Below are positions 1-7,342 of a stretch of 11,422 bases of DNA, in pieces; position 1 is the stretch's first letter, and the number at the start of each line of letters is the position of its first letter. A program made the position numbers and the translations under genes. The notes below the pieces were generated by a model. The model worked only from the letters and a program-made list of their open reading frames with translations, made no database searches and was not told the origin of the DNA. Source of the stretch: Marinilabiliaceae bacterium (lineage in GTDB: Bacteria; Bacteroidota; Bacteroidia; Bacteroidales; Marinilabiliaceae); NCBI GenBank assembly GCA_027010905.1, contig JALVBA010000085.1, forward strand, positions 1-11,422, given 5' to 3'.

Positions 1-75
1 ATATAATATTAGTCTATTTTTACAACTCTTGAATTCAGATTATTTTGAGTTGATAATAAATAAAACAGTAGAGTT
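1..75. other. Leader of the ATPase operon, cut by the window edge
   Basis: This short AT-rich stretch precedes atpE. It contains near-matches to the Bacteroidetes -7 element (7 of 8 positions at 15-22 and at 40-47) but no exact TAnnTTTG with a properly spaced upstream TTG. I see no coding sequence and no Shine-Dalgarno sequence. Whether the operon promoter lies here or further left, or whether another gene of the operon lies upstream, cannot be told from this window. Confidence 0.3.
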
Positions 76-687
76 ATGCACACTAAACTTCAGGAGTTAA
101 CTGATAAGATTTATAATGAGGGCATTCAGAGGGCCAATGATGAAGCTGAAGCCATTCTAACAAAGGCTAAAAAAGAGGCTGTAGAGATAGAAGCCAAAGG
201 TAATGCTGAAGCTGACAAGACTATAAAAAAAGCAGAGAAAAAAGCCGAGGAGATTAACCGGAATATGCAGTCTGAAATGAAGCTGGCATCATCCCAGGCA
301 CTAAGTGCTTTGAAACAGCAGGTGTCGGGTATTATTACTTTGGATGTTGTTGAGCCTTCGATGAAAGAGGTTTTTGGCGATATTAAGTATCTACAGGATG
401 TTATTCAAACTGTTGTTAAGGGCTGGATTAAAACAGGCGATTTCGACCTTAATGTTATCCTTCCGGTAAAAGATCAAAAAGAGCTTGAGAAGTTTTTTAA
501 GAATAGCCTTGCCACTGAAATGAACAAAGGAGTTGAAGTTACCTTTGATAATAGTCTTGTTAGTGGATTTAAAATCAGCCCTAAGGATGGTAGTTATATT
601 ATAAGCTTCACTGAAGAGGATTTTAATAATTTCTTTAAATCCTACCTTCGCCCTAAAACAGTAGAATTGTTATTTGAGAATAAATAA
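76..687 (+). CDS. atpE: V-type ATP synthase subunit E (peripheral stalk)
   Basis: Subunit E of the A/V-type ATPase is the peripheral-stalk protein that holds the A3B3 head against rotation, on the cytoplasmic side. The 203-residue product has the family layout. Residues about 8-85 form a long charged helix rich in Ala, Glu and Lys (for example EAEAILTKAKKEAVEIEA), a right-handed coiled-coil type stalk. Residues about 90-203 form a compact C-terminal domain ending in YLRPKTVELLFENK. Length is usual for bacterial E subunits. The ATG at 76 is the only sensible start. The stop is followed after 2 bp by the DUF2764 gene, so the two are almost certainly co-transcribed and perhaps translationally coupled. 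The usual partner of E, subunit G/H, is not found in the window. The low-complexity N-terminus makes position in the operon as important as sequence for the call. Confidence 0.9.
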   Translation: MHTKLQELTDKIYNEGIQRANDEAEAILTKAKKEAVEIEAKGNAEADKTIKKAEKKAEEINRNMQSEMKLASSQALSALKQQVSGIITLDVVEPSMKEVFGDIKYLQDVIQTVVKGWIKTGDFDLNVILPVKDQKELEKFFKNSLATEMNKGVEVTFDNSLVSGFKISPKDGSYIISFTEEDFNNFFKSYLRPKTVELLFENK

Positions 688-689
688 AG

Positions 690-1553
690 ATGGCTAGAAA
701 CTATTATTGTCTGGTAGCAGGGTTACCTGATTTGATTATGGAGCATCGCAAATTAGCGTTCTCATCCGTGGCGTTCAGGGAGCTATTGCAAGAAGATATA
801 CATCCGCAGGATAATAATCTTGTCAGCTTGTTTTTTCTGCCATTTGATCACAACAATATATTGAGTCGGCTGTACGATGAGAAGCCGGTTTTTGACAATC
901 ATGGTAATTATACTGCTGAGGAGGTTGAGGAGGTTACAGACAAAAAGAGTTTTGAAGTAGCTGAGAATCTTACCATGCCTGCCTATATAATCACTTTTCT
1001 TGAGGATTATTTTGGAGATGATGAGCAACCTTCAAGGGTGAGTGCCGAAAGAACACTTACTAAAAGTTACTACAAATACTTGCAGAAATCAGGCAATCAG
1101 TTCATGAATGAGTATGTGCGAAATGAGTTAACCCTGCGCAATGTACTTACTGCTCTTAACGGTCGCAAGTACGACATGGATGTATCTGATGATATTATTG
1201 GTGAAGGAGATATTGAACATGCACTTAAGAAGAGCAGAGCAAGAGATTTCGGACTTGCTAACGATATCGACAACCTCGAGTCAATTATACATCTGCACGA
1301 AACACCAAACCTTCTGGATAGGGAGATGAAACTTGATTTGATGCGTTGGCACTCTCTTGATGAAGCAACTTTCTTTAACTACTTTTCCATTGAAAAAGTG
1401 TTGGCTTTTATTGTTAAAGTCTTCATTGTTGAACGTTGGATTAGTCTTGATGAGGAGAGAGGCAAGGAGTTATTTAAACGATTAATTACAGATCTGGAAA
1501 ACAGTTATGAATTTTCTGAAGAATTTATATTAAGTCATGGAACAAAAAAATAA
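690..1553 (+). CDS. DUF2764 family protein of the V-type ATPase operon (possible subunit C analogue)
   Basis: The 287-residue protein begins RNYYCLVAGLPDL and continues with LVSLFFLPFDHNNIL, which I recognise as the start of the DUF2764 family found in A/V-ATPase operons of Bacteroidetes, Chlamydia and spirochaetes. It is soluble and acidic, with no signal peptide or membrane segment. Residues 145-151 (NELTLRN) lie in a stretch that recalls the helical repeats of V-ATPase subunit C/d, where short Asn-Leu-Arg motifs recur; this is a resemblance seen by eye only. In Thermus-type operons the order is E-C-F-A-B-D, so this gene occupies the place of C and F. The inference is that it caps the rotor ring and joins it to the central shaft. 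The gene starts 2 bp after atpE and its last 17 bp overlap the start of atpA. Family assignment is firm; the molecular role is inference. Confidence 0.85.
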   Translation: MARNYYCLVAGLPDLIMEHRKLAFSSVAFRELLQEDIHPQDNNLVSLFFLPFDHNNILSRLYDEKPVFDNHGNYTAEEVEEVTDKKSFEVAENLTMPAYIITFLEDYFGDDEQPSRVSAERTLTKSYYKYLQKSGNQFMNEYVRNELTLRNVLTALNGRKYDMDVSDDIIGEGDIEHALKKSRARDFGLANDIDNLESIIHLHETPNLLDREMKLDLMRWHSLDEATFFNYFSIEKVLAFIVKVFIVERWISLDEERGKELFKRLITDLENSYEFSEEFILSHGTKK

Positions 1554-3306
1554 AACAACCGGAAAAGTTGCCGGAATTATTGCGAATCTGGTCATCATTG
1601 AAGTTGACGGACCGGTAGCCCAAAATGAGATATGCTTTATAAAACATCAGGAAACAGATCTGATGGCCGAGGTTATTAAAATACTTGGCGATAGTGCGTA
1701 TGTGCAGGTGTTTGAAAGTACACGCGGATTAAAGATTGGTACTGAAGCTCATTTTGAAGGCCACATGCTTGAGGTTACTCTCGGCCCCGGTATTCTGTCA
1801 CGAAACTACGACGGATTGCAGAACAACCTCGACACAATGGAGGGTGTGTTTCTGAAAAGAGGTGATTATACTGATCCATTGAACAGGGAAACATTGTGGG
1901 ACTTTAAACCTTTGGCCAAAGAGGGCGATACACTGATTGCAGGTGGATGGCTTGGTGAGGTTAACGAAAATGAGATGCCTCATAAAATTATGGTTCCTTT
2001 TAAGTTTGAAGGTTCATACACCCTTAAAAGTATTGTAAAAGAGGGACAATATAAAGTTGATGACCAAATTGCTGTACTGGTTGACAGTAAAGGAAACGAT
2101 GTGTCGGTTACGATGGTTCAGAAATGGCCTGTAAAGATGGCCGTTAGAGCCTATGCAGAGAAGCCTCGTCCGTTTAAGCCACTTGAAACAGGTGTTAGGG
2201 TGATTGATACTCTGAATCCTATTGCCGAAGGTGGTACAGGTTTTATTCCCGGTCCTTTTGGTACAGGAAAAACAGTGTTGCAGCATGCTATATCTAAACA
2301 GGCTGAGGCTGATATTGTGGTTATTGCTGCTTGTGGTGAACGTGCCAATGAGGTTGTGGAGATCTTCACTGAGTTCCCTGAACTCGATGACCCGCGTACC
2401 GGCCGTAAGCTGATGGAGCGTACAACAATTATTGCAAACACATCAAATATGCCGGTGGCTGCCCGTGAGGCTTCGGTCTACACAGCAATGGCAATTGGTG
2501 AGTACTACCGTGCTATGGGGTTAAGGGTACTGCTTATGGCTGACTCAACATCACGTTGGGCTCAGGCTCTTCGTGAGATGTCGAACCGTTTGGAGGAGCT
2601 GCCCGGTCAGGATGCTTTCCCAATGGATCTGTCGGCAATCATCTCAAACTTTTACTCTCGTGCAGGTTATGTTTACCTTAACAACGGAGAAACCGGGTCT
2701 ATCACATTCATAGGTACTGTTTCGCCTGCTGGTGGTAACCTTAAGGAGCCGGTTACTGAATCAACACGTAAAGCTGCGCGTTGCTTCTACGGTCTGTCGC
2801 AGGCTCGTGCCGATAGTAAGCGTTACCCCGCAATCGACTCTATCGACAGTTATTCAAAATATCTTGAATATCCCGAAGTACAGAAATACTACTCCGAGAA
2901 TGTTAGTGACACATGGCTTGAAAAAGTAATTATTGCCAAAGATATTCTGCTTAGAGGGAAAGAGGCTCACGAGCAGATTAACATCCTTGGTGACGACGGT
3001 GTGCTTATCAGTTTTCACGAGCGATTCTGGAATTCTGAGCTCATCGACTTTGTGATTCTTCAACAGGATGCTTTCGACTCGATTGATAGCTCTACTTCGA
3101 TAGAGCGTCAGGAGTACATGCTTGCTAAGGTGCTTGATGTAACTGAAAAGGAGTTTGACTTTAAACATTTTGAGGATGTGCAAACATTCTTCAAAAATAT
3201 AATTAACCTCTTTAAACAGATGAACTATTCAGATTTTAAATCGGATAAGTTTAAAAAGTATGAAGTTGAGCTGGAAGAGTTGTACAGTAAGCATTTGAAA
3301 AATTAA
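1537..3306 (+). CDS. atpA: V-type ATP synthase subunit A (catalytic)
   Basis: This is the catalytic nucleotide-binding subunit of the V1/A1 head, three copies alternating with B, acting in the cytoplasm. The 589 residues show the full family order: an N-terminal beta-barrel (about 1-75); the non-homologous insert that separates A/V-type A from F-type beta (about 110-190); the Walker A motif GPFGTGKT at 239-246 with catalytic Lys245; the GER motif with the candidate catalytic Glu at 267-269; Walker B LLMAD at 332-336 followed by STSRWAQALREMSNRLEELP; and a helical C-terminal domain. All catalytic residues are present. The ATG at 1537 lies inside the last codons of the DUF2764 gene in another frame (17-bp overlap), which suggests translational coupling. 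Only 27 bp separate its stop from the preferred atpB start. Confidence 0.98.
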   Translation: MEQKNKTTGKVAGIIANLVIIEVDGPVAQNEICFIKHQETDLMAEVIKILGDSAYVQVFESTRGLKIGTEAHFEGHMLEVTLGPGILSRNYDGLQNNLDTMEGVFLKRGDYTDPLNRETLWDFKPLAKEGDTLIAGGWLGEVNENEMPHKIMVPFKFEGSYTLKSIVKEGQYKVDDQIAVLVDSKGNDVSVTMVQKWPVKMAVRAYAEKPRPFKPLETGVRVIDTLNPIAEGGTGFIPGPFGTGKTVLQHAISKQAEADIVVIAACGERANEVVEIFTEFPELDDPRTGRKLMERTTIIANTSNMPVAAREASVYTAMAIGEYYRAMGLRVLLMADSTSRWAQALREMSNRLEELPGQDAFPMDLSAIISNFYSRAGYVYLNNGETGSITFIGTVSPAGGNLKEPVTESTRKAARCFYGLSQARADSKRYPAIDSIDSYSKYLEYPEVQKYYSENVSDTWLEKVIIAKDILLRGKEAHEQINILGDDGVLISFHERFWNSELIDFVILQQDAFDSIDSSTSIERQEYMLAKVLDVTEKEFDFKHFEDVQTFFKNIINLFKQMNYSDFKSDKFKKYEVELEELYSKHLKN

Positions 3307-3333
3307 GAATAGTTTTTGGAAAAATATAAATTC

Positions 3334-4656
3334 ATGGAAAAACAAGCGTTTCAAAAAGTATATGCAAAAATCACCAATATAACTAAAGCTACTGTTCAGC
3401 TAAAAGCACAGGGTGTTGGCTACGATGAGATTGCCATGGTACATGGGCGATTGGGTCAGGTGGTGAAGATTATAGGTGAGAATGTTACATTGCAGGTGTT
3501 CTCAGGTACTGAGGGAATCCCTACAAATGCTGAGGTTATCTTTATGGGGCACCCACCTCGCTTAAAGGTTAGTGACCAGTTGGCCGGGCGTTTCTTCAAT
3601 GCTTATGGCGAGCCTATCGACGGCGGCCCTGAGGTTGAGGGAGAGATTCGTGATATCGGCTCTCCATCGGTAAATCCGGTGAGAAGAGCTCAGCCATCAC
3701 AACTTATTGCTACCGGTATTGCAGGTATCGACCTGAATAACTCACTCGTTACAGGTCAGAAGATTCCTTTCTTTGCCGACCCTGACCAGCCATACAATCA
3801 GGTAATGGCCAATGTGGCATTAAGAGCCGAAGCAGATAAGATTATTCTTGGAGGTATGGGATTGTCGAATGATGATTACCTGTTTTTTAAGAACGTTTTC
3901 GACAATGCAGGTGCTCTTGACCGTATCATCAGCTTTGTAAATACAACGGAGAATCCACCGGTAGAACGACTGCTCGTGCCGGATATGGCACTTACAGCGG
4001 CTGAGTATTTTGCTGTGGATAAGAATGAGAAGGTGTTGGTTCTGTTGACCGATATGACACTCTTTGCCGATGCACTGAGTATTGTGTCAAACAGGATGGA
4101 TCAGATACCCTCGAAAGATAGTATGCCCGGTTCACTCTACTCCGACTTAGCCCGTATATACGAGAAAGCGGTGCAGTTCCCGTCAGGAGGTTCAATCACC
4201 ATTATTGCTGTAACAACACTTTCGGGAGGTGATATCACTCACGCTATACCCGATAATACAGGATATATTACCGAAGGACAGCTGTTCCTGCGTCGTGATA
4301 CCGATATTGGTAAGGTAATCGTTGACCCTTTCCGTAGTCTGTCGCGACTGAAACAGTTGGTTATTGGTACACAAACCCGTCCTGACCATCCACAGGTGAT
4401 GAATGCTGCCATCAGGCTTTATGCCGATGCAGCAAACGCTAAAACCAAGATGGAGAATGGTTTCGACCTTACTGATTACGATGAGAGAACAATGGTTTTT
4501 GCTAAAGAGTATTCTGATAAACTTCTTGCTATTGACGTCAACGTTGATACCGAGGTGATGCTGGATATTTCATGGAAACTATTTCAGGATAATTTTACAA
4601 AAGCTGAGGTAGGTATTAAGCAGGAGTTCATGGATAAACACTGGAAGAAGGAGTAA
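3334..4656 (+). CDS. atpB: V-type ATP synthase subunit B (non-catalytic)
   Basis: Subunit B alternates with A in the A3B3 head and contributes to, but does not catalyse, ATP turnover. The 440-residue product (counting from ATG 3334) has an N-terminal beta-barrel, then the degenerate P-loop typical of B subunits: about residues 146-156, FFADPDQPYNQ, with no GK[ST]. It then has the conserved MDQIPSKDSMPGSLYSDLA stretch and a helical C-terminus. A TTG at 3316 would add six residues, but the ATG at 3334 yields MEKQAFQKVY, which fits my memory of Bacteroidetes homologues, so I prefer it. The gene follows atpA by 27 bp. Directly after its TAA stop begins the repeat array that separates it from atpD; the first repeat unit abuts the stop codon with no spacer. 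Confidence 0.97.
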   Translation: MEKQAFQKVYAKITNITKATVQLKAQGVGYDEIAMVHGRLGQVVKIIGENVTLQVFSGTEGIPTNAEVIFMGHPPRLKVSDQLAGRFFNAYGEPIDGGPEVEGEIRDIGSPSVNPVRRAQPSQLIATGIAGIDLNNSLVTGQKIPFFADPDQPYNQVMANVALRAEADKIILGGMGLSNDDYLFFKNVFDNAGALDRIISFVNTTENPPVERLLVPDMALTAAEYFAVDKNEKVLVLLTDMTLFADALSIVSNRMDQIPSKDSMPGSLYSDLARIYEKAVQFPSGGSITIIAVTTLSGGDITHAIPDNTGYITEGQLFLRRDTDIGKVIVDPFRSLSRLKQLVIGTQTRPDHPQVMNAAIRLYADAANAKTKMENGFDLTDYDERTMVFAKEYSDKLLAIDVNVDTEVMLDISWKLFQDNFTKAEVGIKQEFMDKHWKKE

Positions 4657-4747
4657 TGGATGTTGGATGTAGGGATGTAGGATGTAGGATGTGGGGATGT
4701 CGGGATGTCGGGATGTCGGGATGTCGGGATGTCGGGATGTTGGATGT
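4657..4747 (+). repeat. Left array: 12 tandem units of NGGATGT / NGGGATGT
   Basis: Directly after the atpB stop codon come 12 back-to-back units ending in GGATGT. Five are 7-mers (TGGATGT or AGGATGT, at 4657, 4664, 4679, 4686 and 4741). Seven are 8-mers with an extra G (AGGGATGT at 4671, GGGGATGT at 4693, and five perfect copies of CGGGATGT at 4701-4740). The perfect block looks like recent slippage or expansion, with older, diverged units around it. Each unit carries an ATG, but all frames close quickly. The array is strongly G-rich and pyrimidine-poor in its middle, unlike the flanking genes. It is the reverse complement in type of the array at 4801-4898. Confidence 0.95.
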
Positions 4748-4800
4748 AAAACGTGGGGATAATGTCAAATATAGATTATAAAGTATAAACAAAATGGTGG

Positions 4801-4898
4801 ACATCATAAAACATATATCGAACATTGGACATCAAATATCATACATCGAACATCGTATATCATACATCATATATCGAACATCGTAAATCGAAAATCAT
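4801..4898 (+). repeat. Right array: 14 in-phase heptamers, consensus AYATCRW
   Basis: Fourteen consecutive heptamers run in one unbroken phase, from ACATCAT at 4801 to AAATCAT at 4892-4898. The most regular stretch is 4829-4884: ACATCAA, ATATCAT, ACATCGA, ACATCGT, ATATCAT, ACATCAT, ATATCGA, ACATCGT. The consensus is the reverse complement of the left-array heptamer (ACATC against GATGT). In RNA, the ATATC units can also pair with GATGT by a G-U wobble. The arrays are separated by 53 bp (4748-4800), AT-rich with no other recognisable content, so the whole 247-bp gap is an imperfect inverted repeat made of tandem units. The last heptamer ends 5 bp before the GTG start of atpD. The diverged state of this arm suggests it is older than the perfect octamers on the left. 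Confidence 0.9.
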
Positions 4899-4903
4899 AA
4901 AAG

Positions 4904-5506
4904 GTGGCAATAAAATTTCAATATAATAAGATTTCGCTTCAGCAACTTGACAAAAACCTCAAGATGCGTGAGCGTGCTCTGCCTACTCTGAAAAATAAGG
5001 AGTCGGCACTGCGGCTTGAAGTGAAACGAGCGAAAGACCGGGCTAATGAACTTGACAATGAGATGAAGCAAATGATATCCCAATATGAGAATATGGTTCG
5101 ACTTTGGGGAGAGTTTGATGCTTCACTTGTAGCTATTAAAGATGTTAATCTGGATGTGAAAAAAATTGCAGGAGTACACACTCCGGTGCTAAATGAAGTT
5201 CTTTTTCAGATAAAGGAGTACAGTATGTTCAACATGCCTGTATGGTTTCATGATGGAATAACTCTGATAAAGGATTTATCGAAAATAGGTATTGAACGTG
5301 AAGTCTATTTCAGAAAAATGGACTTGCTGGATTTTGCCAGGAAGAAGACTACTCAGAAGGTGAACCTCTATGAGAAAGTTCAGATTCCAGGTTATCAGGA
5401 GGCTATAAGAAAGATTAAGCGATTCCTTGAGGATGAAGATAATCTCTCTAAGTCAGCCCAGAAGATTGTGAAAACCCGTCAACAAGAAATGGAGGCTGAA
5501 GCATGA
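4904..5506 (+). CDS. atpD: V-type ATP synthase subunit D (central rotor shaft)
   Basis: Subunit D is the coiled-coil rotor shaft that turns inside the A3B3 head, one copy per enzyme. The 200-residue protein starts MAIKFQYNKISLQQLDK, the typical Bacteroidetes D-subunit opening. It has two long charged helices (about residues 10-75 and 150-198) that pair as an antiparallel coiled coil, with a short globular stretch between, including a segment like INMPVWFHDGI in character (FNMPVWFHDGI). The start is a GTG at 4904; no in-frame ATG gives a better opening. AAAAG sits directly against the GTG, too close to act as a normal ribosome-binding site. The gene is separated from atpB by the 247-bp repeat region, the only large gap in the operon, and its TGA overlaps the atpI ATG by 4 bp. 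Confidence 0.95.
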   Translation: MAIKFQYNKISLQQLDKNLKMRERALPTLKNKESALRLEVKRAKDRANELDNEMKQMISQYENMVRLWGEFDASLVAIKDVNLDVKKIAGVHTPVLNEVLFQIKEYSMFNMPVWFHDGITLIKDLSKIGIEREVYFRKMDLLDFARKKTTQKVNLYEKVQIPGYQEAIRKIKRFLEDEDNLSKSAQKIVKTRQQEMEAEA

Positions 5507-7323
5507 TAATACCAATGTTTAAATATTCGTTTCTGGTCTATCATGAGAACTATAGTGCTTTCCTCTCTGATATCAAAGAGCTCGGTGTGGTTCACATCGT
5601 TGAACGTCAGGATGAGCCTACCGTGAAGATGCAGGAGGAGTTCAGGCAGATAGCTGAGATAGATAAGATAGTAGCTTTTTTGGAGAAGAGGAGCGTTGAA
5701 GAGGTTGAGAAAGAGGCTAAACTTCCTGCCGGAGGTGCTGAGTTAATTGATGAGATAAAGGGTATTCAGATGAAACTGGAGCATCTTCATCAACAACTTG
5801 GTAACAGGCAGAAGGAGTTGCGTCAGCTTGAACCGTGGGGTCAATTCTCATGGGATAATCTGGAGAGGCTGAAGCAGACAGGAGTTACTGCTCAATTCTA
5901 TTACTGCTCCAGTCGTAAGTACAATCCTGAATGGGAGAATAAGTATAATATAGGTGTTGTGTCTGACGATGAGCGATACACCTACTTTGTGATATTTGTT
6001 GAACAGGGAGCCGAAACTCCTGAACTGGATGCTGAAGAGATACGTCTGCCGGAGAGTTCACTCGGCGAAGTTCAATCAGAGATAAAGAAGATAGAGACAG
6101 AGATTAATGCTCTCGAGACACAGCTTGATGGCTATGCAAAATCAGGAGTTGAAGTTCTGAAAAACTATAAGAATGAGATTCAGGATGTGTTAAATCTTGA
6201 GAATGCGATTCATCAAACCGACAGTCAGGTTGAGGATAAAGTGAAACTGCTGGAGGGCTGGATACCGGACAATAGTGTTGAGGAGCTGGAAAAGTATCTC
6301 GAAGAGAACTCAGTTCTTTACCTTAAGTCTGAATCGAAGAGTCACGAGAAACCTCCTATTAAACTGAAAAACGGACCGTTTAGTAAACTGTTTGAACCTA
6401 TTGGTAAACTGTTCTCTCTGCCCAGTTACATTGAGCTTGATCTTACACCCTATTTTGCCCCGTTCTTTTTAATGTTCTTTGGGTTCTGTTTGGGCGATGC
6501 AGGTTATGGAGTTCTGTTTATTGTAGTGGCAACCATTCTGAAGTTTAAAATATCTTCTGAATACAAACCATTGTTAACACTCTTGCAATGGCTGGGGAGT
6601 GCAACTGTTCTGTTTGGAATAGTTACCGGTACATTCTTTGGAATGAAACTGGCTGAACTTGAGGTGCCGTTCTTAATGAAGGTAAAAGATATGTTCCTTA
6701 CCGACTCACAGATGTTTAATCTGGCTCTTGTTTTTGGATTTATTCAGATTGTCTTTGGTATGTTTGTTAAGGCTGCAAATCAGATTAAACAGAATGGTTG
6801 GAAATATTCACTAGCCACATTCGGTTGGATAGTTGTGATTCTCTCTACTGTGACAATGGTGATTATTGATAAGGTTAACGGTGCTGACGATAGTAACAAA
6901 ATGATGTTGTCTACTACTCATCTCATTATTTTGGGAGTGGCTGCACTGGGAATCTTCCCGTTTAATAATCCTAAGGGAAATATTTTCATGAATATAGGTG
7001 CTGGCCTTTGGGATACGTACAATATGATAACCGGTTTTACCGGCGACTTGTTGTCTTATATCCGTCTGTTTGCTCTTGGATTGTCGAGTGCAATTTTGGG
7101 AATGGTGTTTAATCAGCTTGCTTTGAATCTTAGCCCTGATCTGCCTGTGTTGGGGCAATTAGTTTTTGTAATCATCCTGTTGTTTGGTCATGGATTGAAT
7201 ATCTTTATGTCAACGCTTGGTTCATTGGTACACCCTATGCGTCTGACCTTTGTTGAATTTTATAAAAACGCCGGCTTTATTGGTGGCGGAAAAGAGTATA
7301 AACCTTTTAGAAAAATTAATTAA
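5503..7323 (+). CDS. atpI: V-type ATP synthase subunit I (subunit a, membrane stator)
   Basis: Subunit I/a forms the two ion half-channels beside the K ring and anchors the peripheral stalk. The 606-residue protein has a cytoplasmic N-terminal half (about 1-310) with coiled-coil stretches, then about seven or eight membrane helices from residue 315 on. The hallmark MFFGFCLGDAGYG lies at 324-336. The LSYIRLFALGL segment carries Arg521 and HPMRLTFVEFYKN carries Arg580. These match the two channel arginines of the family (R563 and R622 in Thermus thermophilus, as I recall), with the same 59-residue spacing. The protein ends with the usual GG.KEYKPF-type tail. It overlaps atpD by 4 bp (ATGA) and is followed by atpK after 19 bp. 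It appears intact and of ordinary length for bacterial members. Confidence 0.96.
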   Translation: MIIPMFKYSFLVYHENYSAFLSDIKELGVVHIVERQDEPTVKMQEEFRQIAEIDKIVAFLEKRSVEEVEKEAKLPAGGAELIDEIKGIQMKLEHLHQQLGNRQKELRQLEPWGQFSWDNLERLKQTGVTAQFYYCSSRKYNPEWENKYNIGVVSDDERYTYFVIFVEQGAETPELDAEEIRLPESSLGEVQSEIKKIETEINALETQLDGYAKSGVEVLKNYKNEIQDVLNLENAIHQTDSQVEDKVKLLEGWIPDNSVEELEKYLEENSVLYLKSESKSHEKPPIKLKNGPFSKLFEPIGKLFSLPSYIELDLTPYFAPFFLMFFGFCLGDAGYGVLFIVVATILKFKISSEYKPLLTLLQWLGSATVLFGIVTGTFFGMKLAELEVPFLMKVKDMFLTDSQMFNLALVFGFIQIVFGMFVKAANQIKQNGWKYSLATFGWIVVILSTVTMVIIDKVNGADDSNKMMLSTTHLIILGVAALGIFPFNNPKGNIFMNIGAGLWDTYNMITGFTGDLLSYIRLFALGLSSAILGMVFNQLALNLSPDLPVLGQLVFVIILLFGHGLNIFMSTLGSLVHPMRLTFVEFYKNAGFIGGGKEYKPFRKIN

Positions 7324-7342
7324 TAACTTAAAAATAGAAAAA

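Noticed and set aside
2014..2441. Minus-strand open frames inside atpA, and similar ones inside other genes
   Set aside because: They lie wholly within well-identified genes on the other strand, show no family features, and are codon-usage shadows.
3316..3333. TTG start for atpB
   Set aside because: Possible, but the ATG six codons later yields the family's usual N-terminus.
4628..4825. Minus-strand open frame across the repeat region, rich in Ser, His, Pro and Thr
   Set aside because: It is a direct read-out of the GGATGT repeats on the opposite strand and begins inside the spacer; no family similarity and no independent support.
4794..4886. Short plus-strand frame (about 30 codons) from an ATG at 4794 through the right heptamer array
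   Set aside because: Its sequence is only the heptamers translated, giving a low-complexity peptide; no start signal or family likeness.
4657..4898. CRISPR array
   Set aside because: Units are 7-8 bp with no spacers and no cas genes nearby; this is a tandem repeat, not a CRISPR.
7250..7342. Upstream extension of the K subunit frame by 31 codons
   Set aside because: It lies within the 3' end of atpI in another frame and gives a non-hydrophobic extension; the ATG at 7343 gives the normal K start.
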